Shown: in pieces, positions 10,101-18,388 of the stretch
Numbering within the stretch: the stretch's first letter is position 1
Layout: every line of letters starts with the position of its first letter
NCBI GenBank assembly: GCA_964415935.1
Contig: CAYQCH010000013.1
Span: 1-31,274, forward strand
Source of the DNA: CAYQCH01 sp964415935
GTDB lineage: Bacteria > Patescibacteriota > Patescibacteriia > VMEV01 > CAYQCH01
Direction: 5' to 3'
Length of the DNA stretch: 31,274 bases
Notes under the pieces: generated by a model
The model's input: the letters and a program-made list of their open reading frames with translations, nothing else
What the model was told of the DNA's origin: nothing
Database searches by the model: none
Program-made: the position numbers and the translations under genes

Positions 10101-13100
10101 ATCCACCTGGATACGATATTTGTTCGCCACATCAGCCAGGTCAGGATCATTGAACACGGCGCTGAACACGGGGCGCGACGCCAATATGCCCACGGGATTG
10201 GTCAAACCAGCCTGCGCGGTCGCATCGTTGCTGAACAAGCTTGTCGGCGCCGTCGGCGTCTGATCGGTGGTAAATTGCGCCGTGGCGCTGAATGCGCCTT
10301 CCGACCCCCAGTTATCCCAGAACTTGATGCGCCAGTAGTACGTGATGCCCCCCAACGACAACGGATCGCCCGCATAGTTGATATTTTCACACCGCGTGTT
10401 GATGGCGCAGGCCGAGATGGCGGTGCCGGCCGCGCCGGAGTCCCATAACGGCGAAGAGAAATCATTGTTGTCATCAACCTGGATACGGTATTCGCTGGCT
10501 GTGTTGCCCGTATCCGCATCGTTAAAAATCGCGCTGAATACCGGAGTGGTGTCGATGCCGCCCGGATTGCTATTGCCCAGCTGGGCATTGGTGTTGTGCG
10601 CAAACGGCACGGTCGGCGCGTCGGGCGCGCTGTTATTGAGAATGGAAACGGTGTTGGCCGAATCCGCTGCCGGATACGCAGACCCGTCGCTTTCAAATGG
10701 CGTGACGCTCAAGTCCCAAACCTGTCCAAGCACGGTTTCATCGGCGGCGATGGTCGTCGGCCCGGCAAGGTTCGCATTGCCATCTGCATAGAGCTGTTGT
10801 ACCTCATTGGCGGACAGACCATGACGGTATATCTGTAACTCATCCACCGCACCGTTAATTTCGCTCTCTGTCGGTGGATTAACGAAACTGTTAAACGCCC
10901 CAACATACGGAAGCTGGGCGCTGGAATACGGGGTAGCGTTAAAAGGTGTCGGCCCGCCGTCTAACGCGCCGTCAATGTATACAAGCATGTCATCGCCATC
11001 CCATACCGCGGCCACGTGATGCCAAAGGCCATCCGTAATGGGCGTATAGTTGACGGTTGTCCTCGTCCCCCCGTCGTTTGACGTATTGAGGATAAACGTA
11101 TCGGTAGTCAGCAACACCGATTCCCAAATTGATCCTTCGAATCGATCTCCTACAATCACCGCATACGGCAAAGTGCTGTTTTTCACCCAGGCTGCAATGG
11201 TCAACCCCGTAAGATTGTTAAATAGCGCGGCATCGTTAATGACGGCATAATCGTTATCGCCATCCAACCCCAAACACCCGCCAACCTTACAAGCGCTGGC
11301 AGTAAAACCGGCATTTCCACCAAGCGTTACTCCAAGGTTATTCCCGCTGTAATCAAGCTGTGCTCCAGCGTTAAACGGCAGGTTGAGCGCCATCCATGGC
11401 GAAGCATCCACGGTCCACGTGTACGCGCCTTGCGGGCTGCCCAGTCCGGTCACTTGCGCCGGCACGGGATCCGCATCAGCCGCAAACAAGACGCCGTTGT
11501 TCAGCGTTACCGTTACAGTCGGCGCGTCGATGGTTACCGTATTGGTTGAACTCGTGGCGGAAAAAACCGAACCGTCTCCTTCAAAGGGGGTGACGTCCAC
11601 GTCCCACGTCTGTCCTGGCTCAGTCGCCTCAGAAGGAATTTGCGTGGGGCCGGCAAGATTCGCCAACCCGTCTGCATACACCTGCGCAATTTCTTCTGCA
11701 GAAAGTGCAGTCGGATACGCCTGGACTTCGTCCAGCAGCCCGTTAAACACTTCACCGCCTCCATTTCCAACACCGATATGAACACCGGTTCCAAGACTTG
11801 CTGTCGATCCAGACGTAGTGGATCCGACAAACGCTCCATCTTTGTATATGGAAAGGATGCCGCCCTGATGCACCCAGACAAAATGATTCCATGCATCAAC
11901 GGAGTAGGTCGTCCCCACCCGGTCGTCGGTCCCATCCCAGTTGAAAGCCCACACACGGTCCAGGCCGCCAATATCCGTACGGTACAACCCTGTAAACCCG
12001 CCGGTATCCGCAATCAATGCCTGCCCGTGATAGGTGTTCGTTCCGGTCGGCGCGCTGCCCGTGGGATAAGCCCATATACTGAGTGTCCCTTCCGTGGCCG
12101 AGATGATGCTCGATGTCACCCGGTTCGTGTTGATTGAAGTTGTAGCCCCGTCAAACGACATGCAGCCGCCTACCTGACATAGCCCCTGGCCTTGTTTGGA
12201 AAAAGCCGCGCCGCTGACCGTGCCATTGACGCCGCTGCCGCTAAAATCCGTCTGCGTGGCGCCGGAATTAAACGGCATGTTCAAGGACATGTAATCGCTT
12301 CCGTTGATGGTCCAGGTAAAGGCGCCCTGAGGTTCCGTCAGGCCCGTAACCTGCGTGGTCACGTCGACATACGTGGAGACCAGCGACGTGCCATTATTTA
12401 ACGTCACCGTCAACACCGGAGGAACAATGGTCACCGTGTTTACGGATTCAACCGCCGGGAACACCGATCCATTGCCTTCAAGCGGCACCACTTCCAGATC
12501 CCAAACTTCATTTGATGTTGTTTCCGCGCCCACGATTGCCGTAGGTCCGGCCAGGTTTGCGGCGCCATCCTCATAGAGCTGTTCGATTTGCGCCGCGGAA
12601 AGCGCGGTGTTGTATATTTGCACATCGTCGATCAGTCCTTCGAAACGCGTGGCGGCACTCGACCCCTGGCCGATATCCACCCCGCCTGACAAAATTTCCG
12701 TGTTGCTGGAGGCTGTAGCCCCAACCAGCACGCCATCTTTGTACATCGTCAGGCGTCCGCCGCCATGCACCCAGACAATATGCGTCCACGCATCGACCGT
12801 ATACGTCGCCCCCACGCTGTCTTCATTCCCATCCCAATTAAACACCCACAACCGATCCAGGCCACCAACCGTCGCGCGAGAAATGCCGAAATACCCGAGA
12901 CCATCGCCTACGGCCACGTTGCCATCCAGCACGCGCGTCTCCGTTGGCGAAACACCGATCGGGCGCACCCAGGCACTGACAGTACCTTCCGACGCCGTTA
13001 TGACATCCGCCGTTGTCAGTGACAAATCCACGAAGCTGGTGGTTCCATCAAACGACATGCATCCGCCGATCTGGCACAATCCCTGCCCCTGAGGAGAGAA

Positions 13101-16100
13101 TGATGCGGCCGTATTTGTGCCATGCACGCCGCCGCCGTTGTAATTAAATTGCGTCGCGCCGGAATTGAACGGCACATTTACCGTCATAAACGGCGCCGCA
13201 TCCACCAGCCATGTATAGGCACCCTGCGCTTCCCCCAAGCCAGTCACCTGTGCCGTAAGCTCAGCGTCTGTTGTCAGCGTGGTTGCCCCATTCGCCAGCC
13301 CAACCGTTACTGTTGGCGCGGCAATGGTAACCGTATTGCCGGAAGCAACAGGCGCTAACGGAACTCCGCCGCTGTCAAAGGGCGTAAAATCCAGATCCCA
13401 TATTTCCGCTGCCGACGTTTCTTGCGCCACGACCACGGTCGGTGCCGCATTATGCGCCGCCCCGTCTGCATACAACCGGGCGATTTGCGCCGCGGAAAGC
13501 GCCACGTTGAAGGTCTGCACTTCGTCGATCATGCCTGAAAAAATTTTCGTCCCCCCGGCAGCGCCGATATCAACGTCGTTACCAACAACTGTCGTGTTGC
13601 TCGAAATTGCGGAGCTGGCCAGCACGCCGTCTTTATAAACCGACAGGCGACCGCCGCCATGCACCCAGACGATATGCGTCCACACATCCGTCGTGTACGT
13701 CGCGCCGGCCACGTCCGGATTGCCGTCCCAGTTGAAGGCCCAAATCCTGTCAGTCCCGCTGAGATTCGTGCGATAAATTCCCATGAAGCTGCCTGAATCG
13801 GCGATAATCGCTTGTCCGTTATATACGTTGGTCGATGCCGTAGATGCGCCTGTCGGCTTCACCCATACGCTCATAGTTCCTTCAGACGCTGTGATCAGGG
13901 CGCTGGTAACCTGGTTTGTATTGACAAAACCGACGGTGCTGAATGTCATGCATCCGCCAACCTGGCAGATTCCCTCTTCTTCGCGAGAGAAGCCGCCATT
14001 GGAGGCGGAACCGTTGACCCCCGAACCACTGTAGTTGTATTGCGTCGCCCCGGCGTTAAACGGCATATTCAGCGTCATCAGGCCTGTCCCGCCGCGCGTC
14101 CAGGTATATGCGCCCTGCGCTTCCCATAACCCCGTCAGCTGGCTTTCCAAATCAAGGCTGGTGGAAAGACTGGTTGTTCCGTTATTGAGCCCAACTGTTA
14201 CTGCATAGATATCAATTGTTGCAGTATTTCCGGAGGCGACTGGGGCATATGCCGCGCCGTCGGCCGCAAACGGCGTAACGGTTAATCCCCACTCCTGACC
14301 GCCACCAGTTTCTTCCGCCTGGATAACGGTCGGACCCGCCAACCCCGCCAGGCCGTCCGCATACATTTGAGAAATCTGTTCAGGGCTGAGGGCAAAATCA
14401 AAAACTTGTACTTCATCTATGTACCCTCTGGCCGACTCCGCCCCGGCGCCGCCGATACGAATGGTCCCGGTCATCACCTGCGTCCGGTCGCTCACCGACG
14501 ACCCAACCAGCGCACCGTCTTTATACAGCCACACGCGCCCTCCGCCGTGCACCCATACCAGATGCGTCCACACATCCGTCACATAGGTCGCCCCGACCGT
14601 GTCCGGATTCCCATCCCAATTGTACGCCCACAGCCTGTCCAGCCCGCCGACGGACGTCCGGTGCAATCCCACATAGGACGACGTATCGCTGACAATGGAC
14701 TGCCCGTTATATACGGCGGCGGCTGTCGTGGTAGCTCCTGTCGGCTTATACCATACGCTGATACTGCCGTGAGTATTTGTCATCAATGTTGCCGTGGTCT
14801 GTCCCGTGCTGATGATATCGCCGCTGCCGTCAAAAGAGTAACAGCCTCCTACCAGGCAGTTCCCCGTAGTGACGGCCTGGTACGTCGCGCCAGTGACGCT
14901 GGCATTCACCGCATTCCCGCTATAGTCTGTCTGCGTGGCGCCGGAATTAAACGGCAGGTTGAGGTTGGAAAGGCCGCTGCCGCCGATGGTCCAGGTAAAT
15001 GCCCCCTGTGCCGGACCCAGCAGTGTGCCAGTGGATGACGTTAAGTCTGTCTGCGTGTCCAGCGTGGCGGCGCCGCCGTTGATGGACACTGCGCCGCTCG
15101 GGGTTCCCACCGTGACAGTGTTGGAAGACCCTACCGCAGACCCAATAACGCCGCTTGCGTCGATCGCCGTGACGGTCAGGTTCCAAACGTCGCCGACAAC
15201 TGTTTCAAAGGTATCGATAATTGTAGGGCCGCCAACGCCGGCGTTGCCATCGCCATAAAGATGCTGAACCTCCGCCGAAGTGAGCGCGCGATTATAGATG
15301 CGCACCTCATCCATGGTGCCGCTAAACGCATTATCCAAATCATCGCGATCAAGGATTCCGATATTGGAATGTACGAGATTGTTGAACGTACCCGACAACG
15401 TATATGTCACGGACGAAGCCAGGCCGTTGATGTAAAACGTGACCGCTGTTCCCGACTTTGTCACGGCTACATGGTTCCAGGCGCCGGCGGTAACGGTTCC
15501 GTTTGAAGAAGCCGTTGACGCAATTTCCGTAGATGCATCATTACGAGCATGAAGGGTTAGGGTGCCGTCGCCAAGCACCCGAAACATGAAAAATGGATAG
15601 AAATCCGCGTCTGTCCCTTCCGCAAAAAGCGCCGGGGCTGAAACCAAAGATGATGGCTTAATCCACGCTTCAATCGTAAAGTTTCCAAGCGGAGAAATTG
15701 GCACGGCTTCAACCCTTACGCCATCGCCGGTTCCGTCGAGCGCCAGGCACCCCCCAACCTGGCACGAGGAGCTGGTGTAGGCTGTGGTGTCCATGGTTGT
15801 CCCGTGCCGCGCATTGCCGCTGAAATCCATTTGCGTAGCGCCGGTGTTGAACGGAACGTTCAATGCCATCAGGTTCGCTCCATTCACCGTCCACTGGTAC
15901 GCGCCGATGTCAGGAACCAAATCCGCCTGGGCGGTAATGTCATTACCGATACCCACGGTGGTGGCACCGCTATTCAAGGTTACGGTTGTCAACGCCCTGG
16001 CCCAATTCGCAAAGAGGCGTTGCGCATGCTCCACGGCAAAAACCGCCCCGAACAACGTGCCGGCCATCGCCATAAGCATGAGTATTTTTTTCTTAGCAGC

Positions 16101-16103
16101 CAC
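7110..16103 (-). CDS. Giant multi-LamG, fibronectin and carboxypeptidase-regulatory-like surface protein (2997 aa)
   Basis: It starts at GTG 16103 with a basic, hydrophobic leader (residues 4-27). Six LamG-like modules recur about every 298 residues (landmark LN(M/L)PFN(S/A)GA near residues 84, 381, 680, 978, 1276 and 1573). Two fibronectin-like modules with YYWRIKFWD follow (about 1822-2072), then a Gln run, two more fibronectin-like modules, a DUF11-like beta domain (about 2300-2410), a Pro/Ala-rich stalk (about 2455-2505) and an Ig-like domain. The C-terminus has one hydrophobic span (about 2660-2695) followed by RKKR, a CarboxypepD_reg-like domain, two more spans (about 2845-2888) and a second such domain (about 2900-2968). 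By the positive-inside rule both regulatory-like domains face the cytoplasm, so the protein would link outside binding modules to the cell interior. Adhesion or sensing is inference; no catalytic residues are visible. Confidence 0.9.
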   Translation of the reverse strand: MAAKKKILMLMAMAGTLFGAVFAVEHAQRLFANWARALTTVTLNSGATTVGIGNDITAQADLVPDIGAYQWTVNGANLMALNVPFNTGATQMDFSGNARHGTTMDTTAYTSSSCQVGGCLALDGTGDGVRVEAVPISPLGNFTIEAWIKPSSLVSAPALFAEGTDADFYPFFMFRVLGDGTLTLHARNDASTEIASTASSNGTVTAGAWNHVAVTKSGTAVTFYINGLASSVTYTLSGTFNNLVHSNIGILDRDDLDNAFSGTMDEVRIYNRALTSAEVQHLYGDGNAGVGGPTIIDTFETVVGDVWNLTVTAIDASGVIGSAVGSSNTVTVGTPSGAVSINGGAATLDTQTDLTSSTGTLLGPAQGAFTWTIGGSGLSNLNLPFNSGATQTDYSGNAVNASVTGATYQAVTTGNCLVGGCYSFDGSGDIISTGQTTATLMTNTHGSISVWYKPTGATTTAAAVYNGQSIVSDTSSYVGLHRTSVGGLDRLWAYNWDGNPDTVGATYVTDVWTHLVWVHGGGRVWLYKDGALVGSSVSDRTQVMTGTIRIGGAGAESARGYIDEVQVFDFALSPEQISQMYADGLAGLAGPTVIQAEETGGGQEWGLTVTPFAADGAAYAPVASGNTATIDIYAVTVGLNNGTTSLSTSLDLESQLTGLWEAQGAYTWTRGGTGLMTLNMPFNAGATQYNYSGSGVNGSASNGGFSREEEGICQVGGCMTFSTVGFVNTNQVTSALITASEGTMSVWVKPTGASTASTNVYNGQAIIADSGSFMGIYRTNLSGTDRIWAFNWDGNPDVAGATYTTDVWTHIVWVHGGGRLSVYKDGVLASSAISSNTTVVGNDVDIGAAGGTKIFSGMIDEVQTFNVALSAAQIARLYADGAAHNAAPTVVVAQETSAAEIWDLDFTPFDSGGVPLAPVASGNTVTIAAPTVTVGLANGATTLTTDAELTAQVTGLGEAQGAYTWLVDAAPFMTVNVPFNSGATQFNYNGGGVHGTNTAASFSPQGQGLCQIGGCMSFDGTTSFVDLSLTTADVITASEGTVSAWVRPIGVSPTETRVLDGNVAVGDGLGYFGISRATVGGLDRLWVFNWDGNEDSVGATYTVDAWTHIVWVHGGGRLTMYKDGVLVGATASSNTEILSGGVDIGQGSSAATRFEGLIDDVQIYNTALSAAQIEQLYEDGAANLAGPTAIVGAETTSNEVWDLEVVPLEGNGSVFPAVESVNTVTIVPPVLTVTLNNGTSLVSTYVDVTTQVTGLTEPQGAFTWTINGSDYMSLNMPFNSGATQTDFSGSGVNGTVSGAAFSKQGQGLCQVGGCMSFDGATTSINTNRVTSSIISATEGTLSIWAYPTGSAPTGTNTYHGQALIADTGGFTGLYRTDIGGLDRVWAFNWDGTDDRVGTTYSVDAWNHFVWVHQGGILSIYKDGAFVGSTTSGSTASLGTGVHIGVGNGGGEVFNGLLDEVQAYPTALSAEEIAQVYADGLANLAGPTQIPSEATEPGQTWDVDVTPFEGDGSVFSATSSTNTVTIDAPTVTVTLNNGVLFAADADPVPAQVTGLGSPQGAYTWTVDASPWMALNLPFNAGAQLDYSGNNLGVTLGGNAGFTASACKVGGCLGLDGDNDYAVINDAALFNNLTGLTIAAWVKNSTLPYAVIVGDRFEGSIWESVLLTTDTFILNTSNDGGTRTTVNYTPITDGLWHHVAAVWDGDDMLVYIDGALDGGPTPFNATPYSSAQLPYVGAFNSFVNPPTESEINGAVDELQIYRHGLSANEVQQLYADGNANLAGPTTIAADETVLGQVWDLSVTPFESDGSAYPAADSANTVSILNNSAPDAPTVPFAHNTNAQLGNSNPGGIDTTPVFSAIFNDADTGNTASEYRIQVDDNNDFSSPLWDSGAAGTAISACAINTRCENINYAGDPLSLGGITYYWRIKFWDNWGSEGAFSATAQFTTDQTPTAPTSLFSNDATAQAGLTNPVGILASRPVFSAVFNDPDLADVANKYRIQVDDDNDFSSLTWDSGAAGTNMATCDQGDRCADITFDGTPLPLDGSLYYWRIKFWDEAGVESPWSEDPVSTNTFTMGISSGGTSIQRIQQQQQQDQEAQEEVVPTVPAAPIAGSVEVLGPDSVRYNWIDTSDNETGFRILNAEGQVIVQVEAGATQAVETGLPANMPVEGRRVIAFNDVGPSEASEFVSAITAAPIVRPVLQHRNGDSVTFTIEPVVTSFPGETAVRYEVLVTDSSVPGQAPEVRTLTSDWIQSTQYEFIGIEPEDNVQVRVVTRNQEGLQNEPTQYEEVAKLSRRFHVTIGVFEKGSDQLTRPVDPRKTLSVSMQVESIGTDAASSVIINLPLPRYIRYRSDTLSVDGRPKNDAVDGDGGNADNNGVSASWARMNPGESHTVTFELAFDVPALDLLRQTSGQAIAAANPLINLQASVSFAESDVVYMSPVITLEPDITLAQVPVEPEVQLPTPEETQVIEQILQEEFGSPTPAPAPSPAQPSQPGEQPSAPAPAPLQRGETNVSSDNGTFNLTVDGDSLSLTGSAEVTGEILHFSGTTTEPFTIVTLIFNDSITAIAVSDAEGNWQTFVDADRLGIAPGQDARVKIEAIAAKGDLRSQRVQVGDVVVSRGRSGDIEAEFDSTVSDSAFLSVAEEIQHQVVKVIEKQEPVIQTTLSVAAPVVMVSSVPLWGYLPYVPTLLYHAITYLIGIAGRKKRLAAHFYGVVYDSITKQPLALAIIRIYKTEPTLPGAANVGAAAATNKKLVTTVVTDKLGRYDALLEPGTYQLEVAKPSYLFPSQIVRATIDGDFQNVYSAASGVQVQGDQITIPDVPLDPVNAQRQWQLATGFKKVRLAIQRVGNYLAAPILIVGSVSSAAVVATIPDKPINWVIAAFYIVLLVLQLRLRDKVEKAWGVVYDIATNAVLPLTTIQLIEPTSSKVVTSRLSDYQGRFAFLPEPGTYVVKATKPGYQQVSEVVEAPQTDRQPLGGEIKIEKADQRVTGDIAMRQAT
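10700..15960 (-). repeat. Six tandem LamG-like repeats, ~895-nt period
   Basis: Six copies of an approximately 298-residue unit occur in the giant gene. Each has a (T/L)xGAYTW-like opening, a PFN(S/A)GA segment, a C(Q/K/L)VGGC pair, an A(W/Y)(N/V)WDGN segment in copies 2-5, an H(I/F/L)VWVHxGG segment and an LSAxxI(A/E)xLYADG close with GPT. The Cys pair CxxGGC is conserved in every copy, which suggests a disulfide in the exported protein. Copies 2-5 are closest to each other; copies 1 and 6 diverge. Confidence 0.8.
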
Positions 16104-16180
16104 AACGCATCAATTTGCCTCTTATATATAATGGTATTTTACCATTTCATGCGGCAGATTGCTCTGTGTTATCCACAACA

Positions 16181-16209
16181 AAACAGCGGCTTGAGTCAAG
16201 CCGCTGTTT
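16181..16209 (-). terminator. Intrinsic terminator after the bcp operon
   Basis: The 14-nt arms AAACAGCGGCTTGA and TCAAGCCGCTGTTT are perfectly complementary and lie 16 nt past the bcp stop. On the minus strand the stem ends in TTT, followed by TGTTGTGG. It separates the six-gene series from the giant gene. It shares its layout, and the trailing TTGTGGATAA, with the hairpin at 7063-7093. Confidence 0.8.
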
Positions 16210-16224
16210 GAAAAAGAAATTCTT

Positions 16225-16695
16225 TTACTTCGCGAATTCCGCCAGGTCTGTGAGCACCTCCTCGGCATGCTCCTTTGGCTTCACTTTTTCGTACACTTTG
16301 GCGATGTTGCCATCCGGATCAATCAAAAATGAAATGCGGTTTGTTCCCATGTACTCGCGTCCCATGAATTTTTTCTTGCCCCAGACGCCGTACGCGTTTA
16401 CCACAAGCTTGTCTTCGTCCGACAACAATGTAAACGGCAGTTTATACTTGTCGGCAAACTTCTTATGTTTGGCCACCGGATCCACGCTGACGCCAAACAC
16501 TTGCGCCTGCAATTTCCCAAAAGCAGGGAAATTGTCGCGGATAGCGCAGGCTTCCATGGTGCAACCCGGCGTGTCGTCTTTGGGATAAAAATACAGCAAT
16601 ACCCACTGCCCTTTGTAGTCAGATAGCTTATGCGAAACGCCATCCTGGTCCGGCAGCATGAATTGAGGCGCCGCATCTCCTTGTTTCAATTTCAT
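16225..16695 (-). CDS. bcp: Bcp/PrxQ-type thioredoxin-dependent peroxiredoxin
   Basis: This 156-residue thiol peroxidase would reduce hydrogen peroxide and organic hydroperoxides using thioredoxin-like donors in the cytoplasm. The thioredoxin fold carries YPKDDTPGCTMEAC, which gives the peroxidatic Cys45 in the family PxxxTxxC motif. Cys50, five residues later, is the resolving Cys of the atypical two-Cys (alpha-helical) subtype. The length is typical. It is the last gene of a compact minus-strand series, beginning 9 nt after the ThpR-like gene and followed by a strong terminator. No clear Shine-Dalgarno is present. Its placement beside a VIT-type iron/manganese transporter fits handling of metal-driven oxidative stress (inference). 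Confidence 0.95.
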   Translation of the reverse strand: MKLKQGDAAPQFMLPDQDGVSHKLSDYKGQWVLLYFYPKDDTPGCTMEACAIRDNFPAFGKLQAQVFGVSVDPVAKHKKFADKYKLPFTLLSDEDKLVVNAYGVWGKKKFMGREYMGTNRISFLIDPDGNIAKVYEKVKPKEHAEEVLTDLAEFAK

Positions 16696-16704
16696 ATAAT
16701 GCCG

Positions 16705-17253
16705 TTACGGTTTAAAGGAAAACGACTCCAGCACGGTATACACCGGGCCTTGCGGATACAACACGGATTCCATCAGATCAAATCCCGCCACGCTGATCTC
16801 GGCGGAGACGGGCGGAAATGTTTTTGGATATTCCCCGCCGTTGAAACGCGCCAGCGTTACATGGGGAATGTCCTTGCGCCACTCCTCCGCGAGGCGCATG
16901 AAACTGGCATCTGCCTTCATCAACGACTCCTTCACGCGCTTTGCCAACCCCTCAAACGCATCTGATTCTTCAAAAAACGCCCAAATCATGTTGGGCCTGG
17001 CCAACTTGGGGGGAAACGGCCCGATATGATCCAGGCGCAACGCGAACGGCTGTTCATGGGCAGCGGAGGCGGCCAGTGCCTCGCTGATATACGGCAACAA
17101 CCCATCATCCGTATCGCCCAAAAAACACAACGTGAGATGAAACTGGTTCGGCTCCACCCAGCGCAAGCGGTATCGCTGCCGTTCCTGCGCCGCGGCCAGC
17201 GCTTTTTGCTCCGGCGCCGCAATGGGAATGGAGACAAACAGGCGGCGCTTCAT
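16705..17253 (-). CDS. thpR: ThpR-like RNA 2',3'-cyclic 3'-phosphodiesterase (2'-5' RNA ligase family)
   Basis: The 182-residue product belongs to the 2H phosphoesterase superfamily. The two signature tetrapeptides are HLTL (residues 39-42) and HVTL (131-134), spaced as in ThpR/LigT proteins. The family opens 2',3'-cyclic phosphates at RNA ends and can ligate tRNA half-molecules in vitro. I chose ATG 17253 (MKRRLFVSIP), the usual N-terminus, over an upstream in-frame start that would run into the VIT gene. The start lies one base after the preceding stop (CTAGTATG), so translation is probably coupled. Its physiological substrate is unknown. A link to the intron-like tRNA element at 28018 would be speculative. 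Confidence 0.9.
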   Translation of the reverse strand: MKRRLFVSIPIAAPEQKALAAAQERQRYRLRWVEPNQFHLTLCFLGDTDDGLLPYISEALAASAAHEQPFALRLDHIGPFPPKLARPNMIWAFFEESDAFEGLAKRVKESLMKADASFMRLAEEWRKDIPHVTLARFNGGEYPKTFPPVSAEISVAGFDLMESVLYPQGPVYTVLESFSFKP

Positions 17254-17254
17254 A

Positions 17255-17782
17255 CTAGAGGAGGTTGACGCCAAAGCGCGCCAATACCGCGCCCACGGAC
17301 ACGCCAAGCCCGATGGCCACCCCGCCAATAATCATCATTTGAAACCCGCCGCGAACAAGCGGCAGCCGCGACAGCCGGGCGCCCCAGAGGCCCAACGCGA
17401 ACAGGGCCAGCAGCGAGGCGAGAATGGACAAGACAAAGGCCTGGCGCATATCCGGCCACAACAGGTACGGGCTGAGCGGGACAAACCCGGACAGGAAATA
17501 AGACACGAACATGATGATGCCGGCGCTGACAGACATGCCGGACGGCGCGTCGCCCTGCCGCTTGAAGTCCTCGCTGGATTTGTCGGACAAGTAGCTGCCC
17601 ACGCCCATGGAAAACGCTTCCACGAAAATAAGCACCAGTCCGGTCAAAAAAATGGTCCCGCGGCTGGCGCCGGCAATGGCCACGCCCGAAACCAAACCGA
17701 CCGTCGAGACTAAACTATCCTCGACGCCAAAGACAAAATTGCGGATGAAGGTAGCGCGCTGCTCGGTTGTCATGCGCTGCAT
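17255..17782 (-). CDS. VIT/CCC1-family membrane protein (iron/manganese transporter-like)
   Basis: This is a 175-residue polytopic membrane protein. The N-terminal part has the VIT signature: EDSLVSTVGLVSG (residues 21-33) and EAFSMGVGSYLSDKS (55-69), matching the first two helices of VIT1/CCC1 transporters, which move Fe2+ or Mn2+. Three more hydrophobic spans follow (about 85-108, 115-135, 146-170), so about five helices are seen. The family's longer cytoplasmic metal-binding loop is shortened here to a small segment around residues 70-83. It sits between the DM13 and ThpR genes with 1-nt gaps, indicating one transcript. The start could be Met1 or Met4. Substrate and direction are inferred from family only. 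Confidence 0.88.
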   Translation of the reverse strand: MQRMTTEQRATFIRNFVFGVEDSLVSTVGLVSGVAIAGASRGTIFLTGLVLIFVEAFSMGVGSYLSDKSSEDFKRQGDAPSGMSVSAGIIMFVSYFLSGFVPLSPYLLWPDMRQAFVLSILASLLALFALGLWGARLSRLPLVRGGFQMMIIGGVAIGLGVSVGAVLARFGVNLL

Positions 17783-17783
17783 A

Positions 17784-18368
17784 CTAGTTCAACACCGCCT
17801 TGGCAAACGGCACAGAAAACGCGCGGCACCAGATCCAGACTTCGTTGAATTGCGCCGGGTTCAGTTCGGCGGGAACTTCGTAATTCTGCCCTCCTTCATT
17901 CCCCTTCAAACGGGCAATTTCCGCGCCCTTCTGGTATTCGCCGCTCTTGCCAAATCCGACATATAAATCCGGGCCGTTGGTCACGCGAAAGTCATCTTCC
18001 AGGCGGACGAAATATTTTTCGCCGATTTTAATCAAACTGGCGCGTCCTTCGGCGGAATGGCCGGCAAGCCCTTCAAATGCTCCCTGCCCTACGCCCTGCA
18101 CGGTCGGCATGGTGGGCGGCGGCGTGGTCGGGCCTTTGGACTCCATGCGCGGATCCTCTCCCGCCGGAGGCGTGATGCTTTCGAGGTCCATAAGCTGCGG
18201 CTCGTCTTTTGGCATGGCTGGCGCGGAAACACCGGCGAGCTGGAGCAGCTCGTCCATGCCTTCATCCACGCGCTTGGTGATAAACAGCGGAGAAATCAGG
18301 TACCAGGCGACAGGCGCTGCGACCAAAATCGCCAGAGCGATCAGTATGTATTTCGTATTCATTTTCAT
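17784..18368 (-). CDS. Membrane-anchored DM13-domain protein
   Basis: The 194-residue product has an N-terminal membrane anchor (residues about 6-27), a Pro-rich linker (about 60-90) and a C-terminal DM13-like domain (about 95-193). That domain ends with EVWIWCRAFSVPFAKAVL, including the conserved Cys181. DM13 domains are proposed from comparative work to act in redox or electron transfer at the cell surface; the real activity is unsettled. It follows the L,D-transpeptidase by 20 nt and precedes the VIT gene by 1 nt. The start may be Met1 or Met3. An extracytoplasmic location is likely from the anchor and linker. Confidence 0.85.
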   Translation of the reverse strand: MKMNTKYILIALAILVAAPVAWYLISPLFITKRVDEGMDELLQLAGVSAPAMPKDEPQLMDLESITPPAGEDPRMESKGPTTPPPTMPTVQGVGQGAFEGLAGHSAEGRASLIKIGEKYFVRLEDDFRVTNGPDLYVGFGKSGEYQKGAEIARLKGNEGGQNYEVPAELNPAQFNEVWIWCRAFSVPFAKAVLN

Positions 18369-18388
18369 ATGTATTCTTTATACCCCAT

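Noticed and set aside
8871..10448. Long plus-strand open frame (525 codons)
   Set aside because: It is antisense to the giant gene. Its Arg/Gly/His-rich composition is that of a shadow of GC-rich minus-strand codons, and it has no ribosome site or promoter.
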